The position numbers and the translations under genes were made by a program. The notes beneath the pieces were generated by a model that saw nothing but the letters and a program-made list of their open reading frames with translations, had not been told where the DNA came from and did not search any database. 64,000 bases of DNA from Fodinibacter sp963800505 (GTDB lineage: Bacteria; Actinomycetota; Actinomycetes; Actinomycetales; Dermatophilaceae): positions 124,001 through 188,000 of the forward strand of contig CAWDBL010000022.1 of assembly GCA_963800505.1 (NCBI GenBank). Reading direction: 5' to 3'. This document shows positions 35,065-43,301 of this stretch, one piece after another. The number at the start of each line of letters is the position of its first letter. Position 1 is the stretch's first letter.

Positions 35065-35666
35065 TCCGGCTGCTGCTGGCCGAGGACCAGGGCATGATGC
35101 GCGGCGCGCTGGCCGTGCTGCTGGGGCTCGAGCCCGACCTCGAGGTGGTGGCCGAGGTGTCGAGCGGCACCGAGATCGTGCCGCGGGCGCTCGAGACCCG
35201 TCCGGACGTCGCGCTCCTCGACATCGAGCTGCCGGGCCGCAGCGGCCTCGACGCCGCGGCCGACCTGGCCCTCGAGGTGCCCGGGTGCGCGGTGGTGATG
35301 CTGACGACGTTCCCCCGCCCGGGGTATGTCCAGCGGGCGATGGCCGCCGGCGCCCGCGGGTTCCTCGTCAAGGACGGGCCCGCCGAGGACCTCGCCCGGG
35401 CCGTGCGCGAGGTGGCGGCGGGAGGCACGGTCATCGACCCGGCGCTGGCCCGCAGCGCGCTGCGCCACGCGTCGTCGCCGCTCACCGAGCGCGAGCGGGC
35501 GGTGCTCGCCGAGGCGGAGGACGGTGCGACGACCGCCGACATCGCAGCCCGGATGCACCTGTCGGTCAGCACCGTGCGCAACTACCTGTCGAGCGCGATC
35601 GGCAAGACGGGCACCCGCAACAAGGTCGAGGCCGCGCTGCAGGCCCGCCGGATGGGCTGGCTCTGA
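35061..35666 (+). CDS. NarL/DesR-type response regulator
   Basis: A 201-residue response regulator. The receiver domain has the acidic pair in LLLAEDQGMMRGAL, the phospho-acceptor aspartate in ALLDIELPG, and the lysine in GFLVKDG. The C-terminal LuxR/GerE helix-turn-helix is LTERERAVLAEAEDGATTAD followed by IAARMHLSVSTVRNYLSSAI. The GTG overlaps the kinase stop. It probably binds the inverted repeat upstream of the operon at 32857-32874. Confidence 0.95.
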   Translation: MIRLLLAEDQGMMRGALAVLLGLEPDLEVVAEVSSGTEIVPRALETRPDVALLDIELPGRSGLDAAADLALEVPGCAVVMLTTFPRPGYVQRAMAAGARGFLVKDGPAEDLARAVREVAAGGTVIDPALARSALRHASSPLTERERAVLAEAEDGATTADIAARMHLSVSTVRNYLSSAIGKTGTRNKVEAALQARRMGWL

Positions 35667-35681
35667 GCGCTGCGTCGCCGG

Positions 35682-36053
35682 TCAGCGACCGCGCGTGCTG
35701 CCGGCGATCTCGCGCTGCCGGGCCTGGACCAGCTTCGCGACGAGCTCACCGGACAGCGGCTCGTCGTTCGGGAACCGGATGGACCCCTTCGCGGTGACGA
35801 ACCCCGTGAGGTCGTCGGCGAGCTCGGTGGTGATCGACCCGCTCATCGGGAAGTAGGTGCAGTGGTGCTTGTAGAAGCCGAACCCCGCCACGCCCTTGCC
35901 CGCCACCTTGAAGCACGGCACCCCGTAGGCGATGCCCTGCTCGGCCTCGGGGAGCAGCGCGGCGACCGTGGCCCGCACCTGCTCGAGGGTCGACCGCTGC
36001 GGCTCGGGAACGGCGGCGAGGTACTCGTCCACCTCTGCGTCGGACACCGGCAC
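35682..36053 (-). CDS. DUF1801-family protein
   Basis: A 123-residue protein with the DUF1801 (YdhG-like) pattern: VDEYLAAVPEPQRSTLEQVR, ALLPEAEQGIAYGVPCFKV, VAGFGFYKHHCTYFPMSG and a terminal FPNDEPLSGELVAKLVQAR block. Relatives include an iron chaperone-like fold; a role here is not proven. Several GTG codons lie close together; I take 36053 because GGAG stands 7 nt upstream. The longer frame from 36071 overlaps that site. Confidence 0.85.
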   Translation of the reverse strand: MPVSDAEVDEYLAAVPEPQRSTLEQVRATVAALLPEAEQGIAYGVPCFKVAGKGVAGFGFYKHHCTYFPMSGSITTELADDLTGFVTAKGSIRFPNDEPLSGELVAKLVQARQREIAGSTRGR

Positions 36054-36162
36054 CACCTCTCTCCTCGGCACCCCGCAGTATGCCGGACGCCGGTGTTGCG
36101 CTGACCTCGAGCCGGACCCGTCGGATCCTGTGATGGAGCACTCGAGCAGTGAGGGGTCACCC

Positions 36163-36348
36163 GTGAGCGAGAACGAGCAGTACGCCAGCGTCCGCTACGT
36201 CGTCGACGACCTGGCGACCGAGGTCGAGCGGCTCCGGGCTGCCCATGTTCCCTTCCGCAGCGAGGTCGTCTCGGGGCCCGGCGGACAGCAGGTGCTTGTC
36301 GCCGACCCCGCCGGCAACCTGGTCGAGCTGTTCCAGCGGGCGAGCTGA
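36163..36348 (+). CDS. half-length VOC (glyoxalase/bleomycin-resistance) domain protein
   Basis: A 61-residue open frame whose sequence (VRYVVDDLATEVERLRAAHV, then PGGQQVLVADPAGNLVELFQ) matches only the C-terminal half of a VOC-fold protein. A full VOC protein is at least twice as long and no N-terminal half is visible in any frame upstream. The GTG at 36163 is preceded by GAGGGG at good spacing, so it may still be translated; the ATG at 36133 is an alternative. It could be a truncated gene, or a single beta-alpha-beta module that works as a dimer. Confidence 0.6.
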   Translation: MSENEQYASVRYVVDDLATEVERLRAAHVPFRSEVVSGPGGQQVLVADPAGNLVELFQRAS

Positions 36349-36392
36349 GCGCTCGTCCCGACGCCGCTGGGCGCGCCGGCGGTCCCGTGTCG

Positions 36393-36722
36393 TCAGGCCT
36401 TGGCGGCCGTCAGCAGCACGACCGCGTCGGTGACGGCGAGCAGGCCGTGCCGGGCGTCGGGGATGACGACGTGGTCGCCCGCGTCGAGGTCGAGGGTGCC
36501 GTCGGGCCAGCTGAGCCGCACGCTTCCGAGGAGCACCTGGAGGGTGGCCTCACCCGGGTTCTCGTGCTCGGACAGCGTCGACGCCGACAGCAGCGCGATG
36601 ACGGTCTGCCGCAGCGCGTGGCCGGTGCCGCCGTAGAGCGTGACGGCCGCCCGGCGAGCGGGGCTCGTCCGGGCCTCGTCGAGCAGGGCGGCGCTGACCT
36701 CGGGGAGTGCGGCGGGTTCCAT
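36393..36722 (-). CDS. small cupin protein
   Basis: A 109-residue single-domain cupin. The core strands are TVIALLSASTLSEHENPGEA and TLQVLLGSVRLSWPDG, then DLDAGDHVVIPDARHGLLAV with the second cupin motif. The first motif has HE...E and the second ends in H, but the full metal-binding set is not evident. Function is unknown; such proteins often act as small metal-binding or sensor modules. It is divergent from recQ. Confidence 0.85.
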   Translation of the reverse strand: MEPAALPEVSAALLDEARTSPARRAAVTLYGGTGHALRQTVIALLSASTLSEHENPGEATLQVLLGSVRLSWPDGTLDLDAGDHVVIPDARHGLLAVTDAVVLLTAAKA

Positions 36723-36803
36723 CCCCCGATCCTGCACCCACGGCACCGGCCTGTGGACGACGCGAGCGGTCCTGTCGGCCGCCCGGCATACGGTGGGCGG
36801 ACC

Positions 36804-38954
36804 ATGACGAACTCGACGGATGCCGTGACCGCACCCCCCGCCCCCTCCTCCCCCACGCCCGAGCTCACCACCCGGGCCCGCGCGTCGCTGCGACGGCTCG
36901 TCGGGCGCGACGACGCCGACTTCCGCGACGGGCAGCTCGAGGCGGTGTCGGCGCTGGTGGCCGACCGCTCGCGGGTGCTGGTCGTGCAGCGCACCGGCTG
37001 GGGCAAGTCGGCCGTCTACTTCGTCGCCACGGCGCTGCGGCGGGCCGAGGGCGCCGGGCCCACCGTCATCATCAGCCCGCTGCTCGCGCTGATGCGCGAC
37101 CAGATCGCGGCGGCCGAGCGGGCCGGCATCCGGGCCGTGACGATGAACTCCGCCAACGCCCAGGACTGGGACGTCGTCCGCGAGGCGCTGGCGTCCGATG
37201 CCGTCGACGTGCTCCTCGTCAGCCCCGAGCGGCTCAACAACCCGCGCTTCCGCGACGAGCAGCTGCCTGACCTCGCGCGCCGCTGCGGCCTGTTGGTCGT
37301 CGACGAGGCGCACTGCGTCAGCGACTGGGGCCACGACTTCCGGCCCGACTACCGCCGCATCCGCGACCTGCTCGCCGGGCTGCCCGCCGACACCCCGGTG
37401 CTCGCCACCACCGCCACCGCAAACGCCCGGGTGGTCACCGACGTCGTCGAGCAGCTCGAGGTGGGCGGGCGCTCGGTGCTCACCGTGCGCGGTGGCCTGG
37501 CCCGCGACTCGCTGCGGCTGGGGGTGCTGCGCTCGATGTCGCCCGAGCAGCGGCTGGGCTGGCTGGTGCAGCACCTGGCCGAGCTGCCCGGCAGCGGCAT
37601 CGTCTACACGCTCACGGTCTCGGCGGCCGAAGACGTGGCGTCGGCGCTGTCCGATGCCGGGCTGGCGGTCGCGTCCTACACCGGGCGCACCGACCCGGCC
37701 GACCGCGAGCGGCTCGAGGGAGCCCTGCGCCGCAACGAGGTCAAGGCCCTGGTGGCCACCTCCGCGCTGGGCATGGGCTTCGACAAGCCCGATCTGGGGT
37801 TCGTCGTGCACCTCGGTGCCCCCAGCTCTCCGGTCGCCTACTACCAGCAGGTCGGGCGCGCCGGCCGCGCCACCGAGCGGGCCGAGGTGCTGCTCCTGCC
37901 GGGCCCTGAGGACCGCGACATCTGGCGCTACTTCGCCTCGGTCTCGATGCCGCGCGAAGAGCAGGCCGAGGCCGTGCTGCGCACGCTGTCCGAGTCGGGG
38001 CGGGCACTGTCCACGGCGGCGCTCGAGACCGCGGTCGACGTGCGGCGCACCCGCCTCGAGCTGCTGCTCAAGGTGCTCGACGTCGACGGCGCGGTGCAGC
38101 GCGTCTCGGGCGGCTGGGTCGCCACCGGGGTGCCGTGGGCCTACGACGCCGAGCGTTACGCCCGGGTGGCCGCCGCCCGCCAGGCCGAGCAGCAGCTGAT
38201 GGTCGACTACGAGCGCACCGACGCCTGCCGGATGGCGTTCCTCCAGGAGTGCCTCGACGACGACACCGCGTCACCGTGCGGTCGCTGCGACGGCTGCGCC
38301 GGCCCGTGGTACCCCACCGAGGTCCCCGACCGGGTGGTCGGGGCCGCCCGGGAGCGGCTGGGCCGGGCCGGGGTCGACCTCGACCCGCGGGTGCAGTGGC
38401 CCACCGGCATGGACCGGCTCGGCGTGCCGGTCAAGGGCAGGATCCCGCCCGACGAGGCGCTGCTGCCGGGGCGGGCGCTGGCCCGGTTGTCCGACCTCGG
38501 CTGGGGCCAGCGGCTGCGTGAGGTGCTCCGCGACGACGCCCCGGTGCACCCCGACCTGCTGCGGGCCTGCGTGCCGGTGCTCGCCGAGTGGGGCTGGGCC
38601 GGCCGCCCGGTCGGCGTCGTGGCGATGCCGTCGCGCTCGCACCCGGCGCTGGTCGGCTCGCTGGCCGCGGGGCTGTCCGAGATCGGGCGGCTGCCGCTGC
38701 TCGGGTCGCTCGACCTCGCGCACGGCGGGCCCACCGGCGAGGCCGGGGGCAACAGCGCCTTCCGCCTCGCCGGGGTGTGGGAGCGGGTCGTCGTCGGGCC
38801 CGAGCTGGCGGCTGCCCTCGCCGCCGTCGACGGCCCGGTGCTGCTCGTCGACGACCTGGTGTCGTCGCGGTGGACCCTGACGGTGGCCGGGCGGGCGCTA
38901 CGCCTGGCCGGTGCGGCAGGCGTCCTGCCCTTCGCGCTCGCGGTCGACGGCTGA
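36804..38954 (+). CDS. recQ: RecQ-type DNA helicase with C-terminal phosphoribosyltransferase-like domain
   Basis: A 716-residue protein. The helicase core has motif I QRTGWGKSAVYF, motif II VVDEAHCVSDWGHDFRPDYR (DEAH plus the RecQ aromatic loop), motif III LATTATAN, and motif VI QVGRAGRA. A zinc-binding region CRMAFLQECLDDDTASPCGR with a further CDGC follows near residue 475-495. Instead of an HRDC domain, the last 200 residues form a phosphoribosyltransferase-like domain ending in VLLVDDLVSSRWTLTVAGRA, resembling a PRPP-binding loop with the TGxT replaced by SRWT. This fusion is known in actinobacteria. The start ATG at 36804 is divergent from a cupin gene. Confidence 0.93.
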   Translation: MTNSTDAVTAPPAPSSPTPELTTRARASLRRLVGRDDADFRDGQLEAVSALVADRSRVLVVQRTGWGKSAVYFVATALRRAEGAGPTVIISPLLALMRDQIAAAERAGIRAVTMNSANAQDWDVVREALASDAVDVLLVSPERLNNPRFRDEQLPDLARRCGLLVVDEAHCVSDWGHDFRPDYRRIRDLLAGLPADTPVLATTATANARVVTDVVEQLEVGGRSVLTVRGGLARDSLRLGVLRSMSPEQRLGWLVQHLAELPGSGIVYTLTVSAAEDVASALSDAGLAVASYTGRTDPADRERLEGALRRNEVKALVATSALGMGFDKPDLGFVVHLGAPSSPVAYYQQVGRAGRATERAEVLLLPGPEDRDIWRYFASVSMPREEQAEAVLRTLSESGRALSTAALETAVDVRRTRLELLLKVLDVDGAVQRVSGGWVATGVPWAYDAERYARVAAARQAEQQLMVDYERTDACRMAFLQECLDDDTASPCGRCDGCAGPWYPTEVPDRVVGAARERLGRAGVDLDPRVQWPTGMDRLGVPVKGRIPPDEALLPGRALARLSDLGWGQRLREVLRDDAPVHPDLLRACVPVLAEWGWAGRPVGVVAMPSRSHPALVGSLAAGLSEIGRLPLLGSLDLAHGGPTGEAGGNSAFRLAGVWERVVVGPELAAALAAVDGPVLLVDDLVSSRWTLTVAGRALRLAGAAGVLPFALAVDG

Positions 38955-39035
38955 GCCGCCCCAGCGCGGTGATCCGTGGGCCACAGGCCGGCGCCGCGCC
39001 CACCGGCAGGCGCGACCATGGTGGTGGAGGCAGCA

Positions 39036-39998
39036 ATGTCCGGTCGGGTCGTCACCTGGTCCGTGGCCCTCGCCCTCGTCGTAGGGCTGGCCGCGTGTGG
39101 GTCCAGCCCGGCCGGGCGGGGCGACCTCGGGCCGTCCTCGCCGTCGGTGACTGCGAGCGCGAGCACCAGCACACCCACGGTCAGCCCACCGTCCGTGACC
39201 TCGTCGACCTCGCGGGGCTCGGCATCCACGCCGACGACCGCAACGACCGCCCCGCAGACGGCGACCCCCACGCAGACCCCCCGAACCACCCCGCGTGTAT
39301 CGCCCAGACCGAGCACCACCTGGTCGCGGTCGGTGGTGCGCCCAAGCCCCAATGCGTGCGCCGTCACCGCGAAGTACCGGGGTAGGGACCTCGATGTCGT
39401 GCCCACGACCGCCAAGGTCGCCGTGCTGACCTTCGACGGGGGCGCCAGCAGCACCGGCGTCACGTCGATCCTGTCGACCTTGGCCACCACGAAGACCGCT
39501 GCGACGTTCTTCCTCACCGGCGACTTCACCCGCGACCACCCCTCGGCCACGGCGAGCATCGCCGCCGCCCACCCGGTCGGCAACCACTCGAACACCCACC
39601 CCGACCTGACCACGCTCTCCTCGGCGGCCGTCGTCGACCAGATCCACACGGGCGCCGCGGCGATCAAGGCCGGCACCGGCCGGCCCCCCGGCCCGTGGTT
39701 CCGGTTCCCCTACGGCGCCCGTGACGCCCGCACCATCGGGCTGGTCAACGACGAGTGCTACGTCGCGGTGCGCTGGACCGTCGACAGCCTCGGCTGGAAG
39801 GGAACCAGTGGCGGGATGACGGTGGCCAAGGTGCGCGACCGCGTGCTGGCGGCCGCCCGGCCCGGGATGGTCGTGCTGATGCACGTGGGCGCCAACCCCG
39901 ACGACGGCACCACCCTCGACGCCGCCGCCTTGTCGTCGATCATCTCGGGGCTGCGCGCGAAGGGCTACTCGTTCGTCACCCTGCAGCAGGCTCTGTGA
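39036..39998 (+). CDS. polysaccharide deacetylase lipoprotein (CE4-like)
   Basis: A 320-residue predicted lipoprotein. The signal ends in the lipobox LAAC within VVGLAACGSS, followed by a Ser/Thr/Pro linker of about 70 residues. The CE4 domain has motif 1 as LTFDGG, where the usual TFDDG second aspartate (a metal ligand) is glycine, motif 2 as GNHSNTHPDL, and motif 3 as RFPYGARD. Such enzymes deacetylate peptidoglycan or other glycans at the cell surface. The ATG at 39036 is chosen because GGAGG precedes it; an ATG at 39018 would overlap that site. Its 3' end overlaps the convergent YczE-like gene. Confidence 0.9.
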   Translation: MSGRVVTWSVALALVVGLAACGSSPAGRGDLGPSSPSVTASASTSTPTVSPPSVTSSTSRGSASTPTTATTAPQTATPTQTPRTTPRVSPRPSTTWSRSVVRPSPNACAVTAKYRGRDLDVVPTTAKVAVLTFDGGASSTGVTSILSTLATTKTAATFFLTGDFTRDHPSATASIAAAHPVGNHSNTHPDLTTLSSAAVVDQIHTGAAAIKAGTGRPPGPWFRFPYGARDARTIGLVNDECYVAVRWTVDSLGWKGTSGGMTVAKVRDRVLAAARPGMVVLMHVGANPDDGTTLDAAALSSIISGLRAKGYSFVTLQQAL

Positions 39999-40701
39999 CG
40001 GCAGGCTCCGGCCGCGCCTCGCGCGGCGCCGGCTTGTCCACCCGCACCGTGAGCACCGGCAGGAAGAGCTGCACCACCGGCCCGATGAGCAGCGCGTAGA
40101 GCACGGTGCCGACCCCGACGATGCCGCCGAGGGCGAAGCCGAGCACCACCACGGTGATCTCGAGCGAGGTGCGCACCAGGCGGATCGAGCGGCCGGTGCG
40201 GCGGGACAGGCCGGTCATCAGCCCGTCGCGCGGGCCGGGGCCGAGCTGGCTGCCGATGTACATCGCCCCCGCGATGCCGTTGCCGACGATGGCGAGCAGC
40301 ATGGCGGCGATCCGCCACCCCAGGTCCGAGATGTCCGGCACCACCGCCAGCGTCACGTCGATGGCGACCCCGATGACCACGGCGTTGAGCACCGTCCCCA
40401 GCCCCGGCCACTGGCGCAGCGGGATCCACAGCAGCAGCACGACGAAGGAGACCACGATGCTCATCGCGCCGTAGGACATCGGGATGTGCTGGATCAGCCC
40501 GTACTGCAGCACTCCCCACGGCTCGAGACCGAGGTCGGCCCGCAGCAGCAGGGCCATGGAGGCCCCGAAGAGCACCAGCCCCACCATCAGCTGGGTCACC
40601 CGGTGCACGAGGTGACCGGCGCGCAGCTGGTCGACCGGGTTCATCGGCACGAGCTCGACGCGGCGCGAGGCACCGCGGCGGATCGTCTGGAGGGGAGTCA
40701 T
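39976..40701 (-). CDS. YczE/YitT-like integral membrane protein
   Basis: A 241-residue membrane protein with five or six helices (about residues 35-55, 70-95, 100-125, 130-155 and 190-215). Motifs ADLGLEPWGVLQYGL and IGSQLGPGPRDGLMTGLSRR are typical of YczE/YyaS/YitT-like proteins. Function in the family is not settled; transport of small molecules has been proposed. The ATG at 40701 has AGGA 8 nt upstream. It is divergent from a MocR regulator, the usual arrangement in this family. Confidence 0.88.
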   Translation of the reverse strand: MTPLQTIRRGASRRVELVPMNPVDQLRAGHLVHRVTQLMVGLVLFGASMALLLRADLGLEPWGVLQYGLIQHIPMSYGAMSIVVSFVVLLLWIPLRQWPGLGTVLNAVVIGVAIDVTLAVVPDISDLGWRIAAMLLAIVGNGIAGAMYIGSQLGPGPRDGLMTGLSRRTGRSIRLVRTSLEITVVVLGFALGGIVGVGTVLYALLIGPVVQLFLPVLTVRVDKPAPREARPEPAVTEPAAG

Positions 40702-40719
40702 GTCGACCATCCTGCACCA

Positions 40720-40760
40720 AAGTGGCCTTCACTTCGATGGCCACTTCTGACACAGTGGCC
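40720..40760. promoter_or_regulatory. MocR-type operator between YczE-like and regulator genes
   Basis: AGTGGCC occurs as a direct repeat at 40721-40727 and 40754-40760, with an inverted copy (GGCCACTT) at 40739-40746. Two direct and one inverted element is the layout described for several MocR/GabR-family sites. It lies between the divergent YczE-like and MocR genes. Confidence 0.75.
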
Positions 40761-40763
40761 ACC

Positions 40764-42218
40764 ATGTCCACCCCCACCGTCTCCGCCGCGCGCACCGCCC
40801 GCCTGGTCGGCACGCTCGGCACCGGCCGGCCGGCCTACCGGGCGCTGGCCGACGCGCTGCGACTGGCCGTGGCCGACGGCCGGATCGCGCCCGGCACCCG
40901 GCTGCCGAGCGAGCGCGAGCTCACCGGCGCCCTCGACGTCAGCCGCACCACCGTCACCCGCGCGTATGCCGTGCTGCGCGAGAGCGGCTACCTCACCTCC
41001 CGCCGCGGGTCGGGATCCGTCGCGAGCCTGCCCGCCGGAGCTGCGCAGCGCACGGCCGGGCCGCTGTTCCCCGCGGACGTCGGCGAGGGGGTCATCGACC
41101 TCACCTGCGCCGCCACCCGGGCGCCGGCCGGCGTCGTCGAGGCCTACGAGCGCGCGGTCGGGCAGCTCCCCCGCTACCTCGCCGGCGCCGGCTACCTCAC
41201 CCTGGGGGTGCCCGAGCTGCGCGAGGTCGTCGCCGAGCGCTACGCCGCCCGCGGCCTGCCGACGACGCCCGACCAGGTGCTCGTCACCTCGGGCGCGGTC
41301 GCCGGCATCGGCATCGTGCTGCGCGCCCTGGTCGGTCACGGCGACCGGGTGGTCGTCGAGACCCCCGGCTACCCCAACACCATCGATGCCGCCCGCCGTG
41401 GCGGGGCGCGCCTCGTGCCGCTGGCGATGGACCCCGACGGGTGGGACGTCGAGGAGTCGGCCCGCACGGTGCGGCAGTCGGCCGCGACGGCGGCCCTGTT
41501 GATCCCCGACTTCCACAACCCGACCGGCGCGCTGATGGGCGACGACGACCGGGCCGTGCTGGCGCGTGCCCTGCGGCAGGCCCGCACCGTGCCGGTGATC
41601 GACGAGACCATCGCCGAGGTCGACCTCGACGGTGGCCCGATGCCGCTGCCCTTCGCCGCACACGACGCGCGCGCGATCACCGTGGGCAGCTCGTCGAAGT
41701 CGCACTGGGGTGGCCTGCGCACCGGCTGGATCCGCGCTCCCCGCACGTCGCTGGCCGGGCTGGTCGAGTCACGGGTGACCAGCGACCTCGGGGCACCGGT
41801 GCTCGAGCAGCTGGTGCTGCTCGAGCTGATGCGGGTGGCGCCGGGGCTGACCCTGCAGCGCCGCGACGACCTGCGCGCCTCCCGGGAGGCGCTCATCGCC
41901 GCACTCGGCCTGCACCTGCCCGAGCTGCGCTTCAGCGTGCCCCGCGGCGGGCTGTTCCTGTGGTGCGAGCTGCCCCCCGGCATCGACGCGACCAGCGTCA
42001 CCGTGGCCGCGGAGCAGGAGGGCGTACTCGTGGCGGCCGGGCCACGGTTCGCGGTGTCCGGTGGCCTGGAGCGCTGGGTGCGCCTGCCCTACGTGCTCGC
42101 ACCCGACGTGATGACCGAGGCCGTCGAGCGGCTGGCCCGCGCCGTCGAGCGAGTGCGGGCAGGCGGAACGACGGGCCGTGCCGGCTCCCGGGGCACCGCA
42201 CGGCCACTCGTCGCCTGA
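40764..42218 (+). CDS. MocR/GabR-family regulator (GntR HTH plus aminotransferase-like domain)
   Basis: A 484-residue protein starting at the ATG at 40764; an upstream in-frame ATG at 40722 lies in the operator. The N-terminal GntR winged helix is YRALADALRLAVADGRIAPG and TRLPSERELTGALDVSRTTV. It is joined to a class I PLP aminotransferase-like domain with IPDFHNPTGALM, the PLP-lysine region VGSSSKSHWGGLRTGWIRAP, and RFSVPRGGLFLWCELPPG. PLP-dependent binding of an amino compound probably controls the divergent YczE-like gene. An inverted repeat follows the stop. Confidence 0.92.
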   Translation: MSTPTVSAARTARLVGTLGTGRPAYRALADALRLAVADGRIAPGTRLPSERELTGALDVSRTTVTRAYAVLRESGYLTSRRGSGSVASLPAGAAQRTAGPLFPADVGEGVIDLTCAATRAPAGVVEAYERAVGQLPRYLAGAGYLTLGVPELREVVAERYAARGLPTTPDQVLVTSGAVAGIGIVLRALVGHGDRVVVETPGYPNTIDAARRGGARLVPLAMDPDGWDVEESARTVRQSAATAALLIPDFHNPTGALMGDDDRAVLARALRQARTVPVIDETIAEVDLDGGPMPLPFAAHDARAITVGSSSKSHWGGLRTGWIRAPRTSLAGLVESRVTSDLGAPVLEQLVLLELMRVAPGLTLQRRDDLRASREALIAALGLHLPELRFSVPRGGLFLWCELPPGIDATSVTVAAEQEGVLVAAGPRFAVSGGLERWVRLPYVLAPDVMTEAVERLARAVERVRAGGTTGRAGSRGTARPLVA

Positions 42219-42238
42219 CCCCGGACGTCCTGTCCCGG

Positions 42239-42288
42239 CGAACGTGGGTGATTCCCGTTGCCCAGCCGACGGGAATCACCCACGTTCG
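42239..42288 (+). terminator. long perfect inverted repeat after the MocR gene
   Basis: The 20-bp arms at 42239-42258 (CGAACGTGGGTGATTCCC and two more) and 42269-42288 pair perfectly around a 10-nt spacer. The stem is much AT-richer than its surroundings and there is no T tract. It may be a terminator for the MocR gene, or a regulatory palindrome upstream of tesB (start 42321). Confidence 0.65.
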
Positions 42289-42320
42289 CAGGAGCGAGCG
42301 GCCTGACTATCGTTGCCCCG

Positions 42321-43289
42321 GTGACCCTTGACCAGCCGGCGCCCCTGCTCGACCTGCTCGCCACCCTCGACCTCGAGGAGCTCGGGTCGGCCCAGATGAG
42401 CGTTCAGCCGATGTCGACGGCCACCGGCCCGGCCGGCGAGGCATCGGTGCCGCTGCCCGAGACCTTCGCCGAGGACGTCACGCTGTTCCGCGGGCAGAGC
42501 CAGAAGCAGCCGCACGGCCGGGTCTTCGGGGGCCAGGTGCTGGCCCAGGGGGTCATCGCGAGCGGTCGCACGGTGCGAGCGGTCGAGGGCGGCGCCGAGC
42601 GACGGCTGCACTCCATCCACGCCTACTTCATGCGCCCGGGCGACGACACCCAGCCGATCACCTTCAGCGTCGAGCGGATGCGCGACGGCCGCTCCTTCTC
42701 GACCCGCCGGGTGCACGCCATCCAGCACGGCAAGCCGATCCTGTCGATGAGCGCGTCGTTCCAGACCCCCGACTCCGGCATGGACCACCAGGACCCGATG
42801 CCGGACGCGCCCGACCCGGACGCCGTGCCCTCGCTGGCCGAGGTGTTCGCCGGCGTCGACCACCCCGGTGCCCGGCACATCGCCACCCAGCGCGCCATCG
42901 AGCTGCGCCACGTCGAGGGCAACCTCTTCGTCGCGCCGGCCACCGACCAGGTGGCCGACCAGCGGGTGTGGATGCGCGCCATCGGCGAGCTGCCCGACGA
43001 CCACCTGGTGCACGAGGCCGTGCTGGCCTACGCCTCCGACTACTCGCTGCTGGAGTCCATCCTGAGGCGGCACGGAAAAGGCTGGCGCACACCGGGGCTG
43101 CGCGCAGCGAGCCTCGACCACGCCATGTGGTTCCACCGGCCGGCCCGGGCGGACGACTGGCTGCTCTACGCGCAGCACTCCCCCTCGGCGCAGGGCGGTC
43201 GCGGGCTGGGCATCGGCCGGATGTTCAGCCAGGACGGCACGCTCGTGGCGTCCGTGGCGCAGGAGGGCATGCTCCGCATCCCCGACTGA
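42321..43289 (+). CDS. tesB: acyl-CoA thioesterase II
   Basis: TesB hydrolyses medium- and long-chain acyl-CoAs. The 322-residue protein is a double hot-dog protein. The first domain has LFRGQSQKQPHGRVFGGQVL and HSIHAYFMRPGDDTQPITFS, then FSTRRVHAIQHGKPILSMSA. The second has AVLAYASDYSLLESIL with the conserved aspartate, and LDHAMWFHRPARADDWLLYA. I start it at the GTG at 42321; the in-frame ATG at 42258 lies in the inverted repeat. Its stop is 12 bp from that of a convergent ABC ATPase. Confidence 0.96.
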   Translation: MTLDQPAPLLDLLATLDLEELGSAQMSVQPMSTATGPAGEASVPLPETFAEDVTLFRGQSQKQPHGRVFGGQVLAQGVIASGRTVRAVEGGAERRLHSIHAYFMRPGDDTQPITFSVERMRDGRSFSTRRVHAIQHGKPILSMSASFQTPDSGMDHQDPMPDAPDPDAVPSLAEVFAGVDHPGARHIATQRAIELRHVEGNLFVAPATDQVADQRVWMRAIGELPDDHLVHEAVLAYASDYSLLESILRRHGKGWRTPGLRAASLDHAMWFHRPARADDWLLYAQHSPSAQGGRGLGIGRMFSQDGTLVASVAQEGMLRIPD

Positions 43290-43301
43290 CGGTCCGCGGT
43301 G

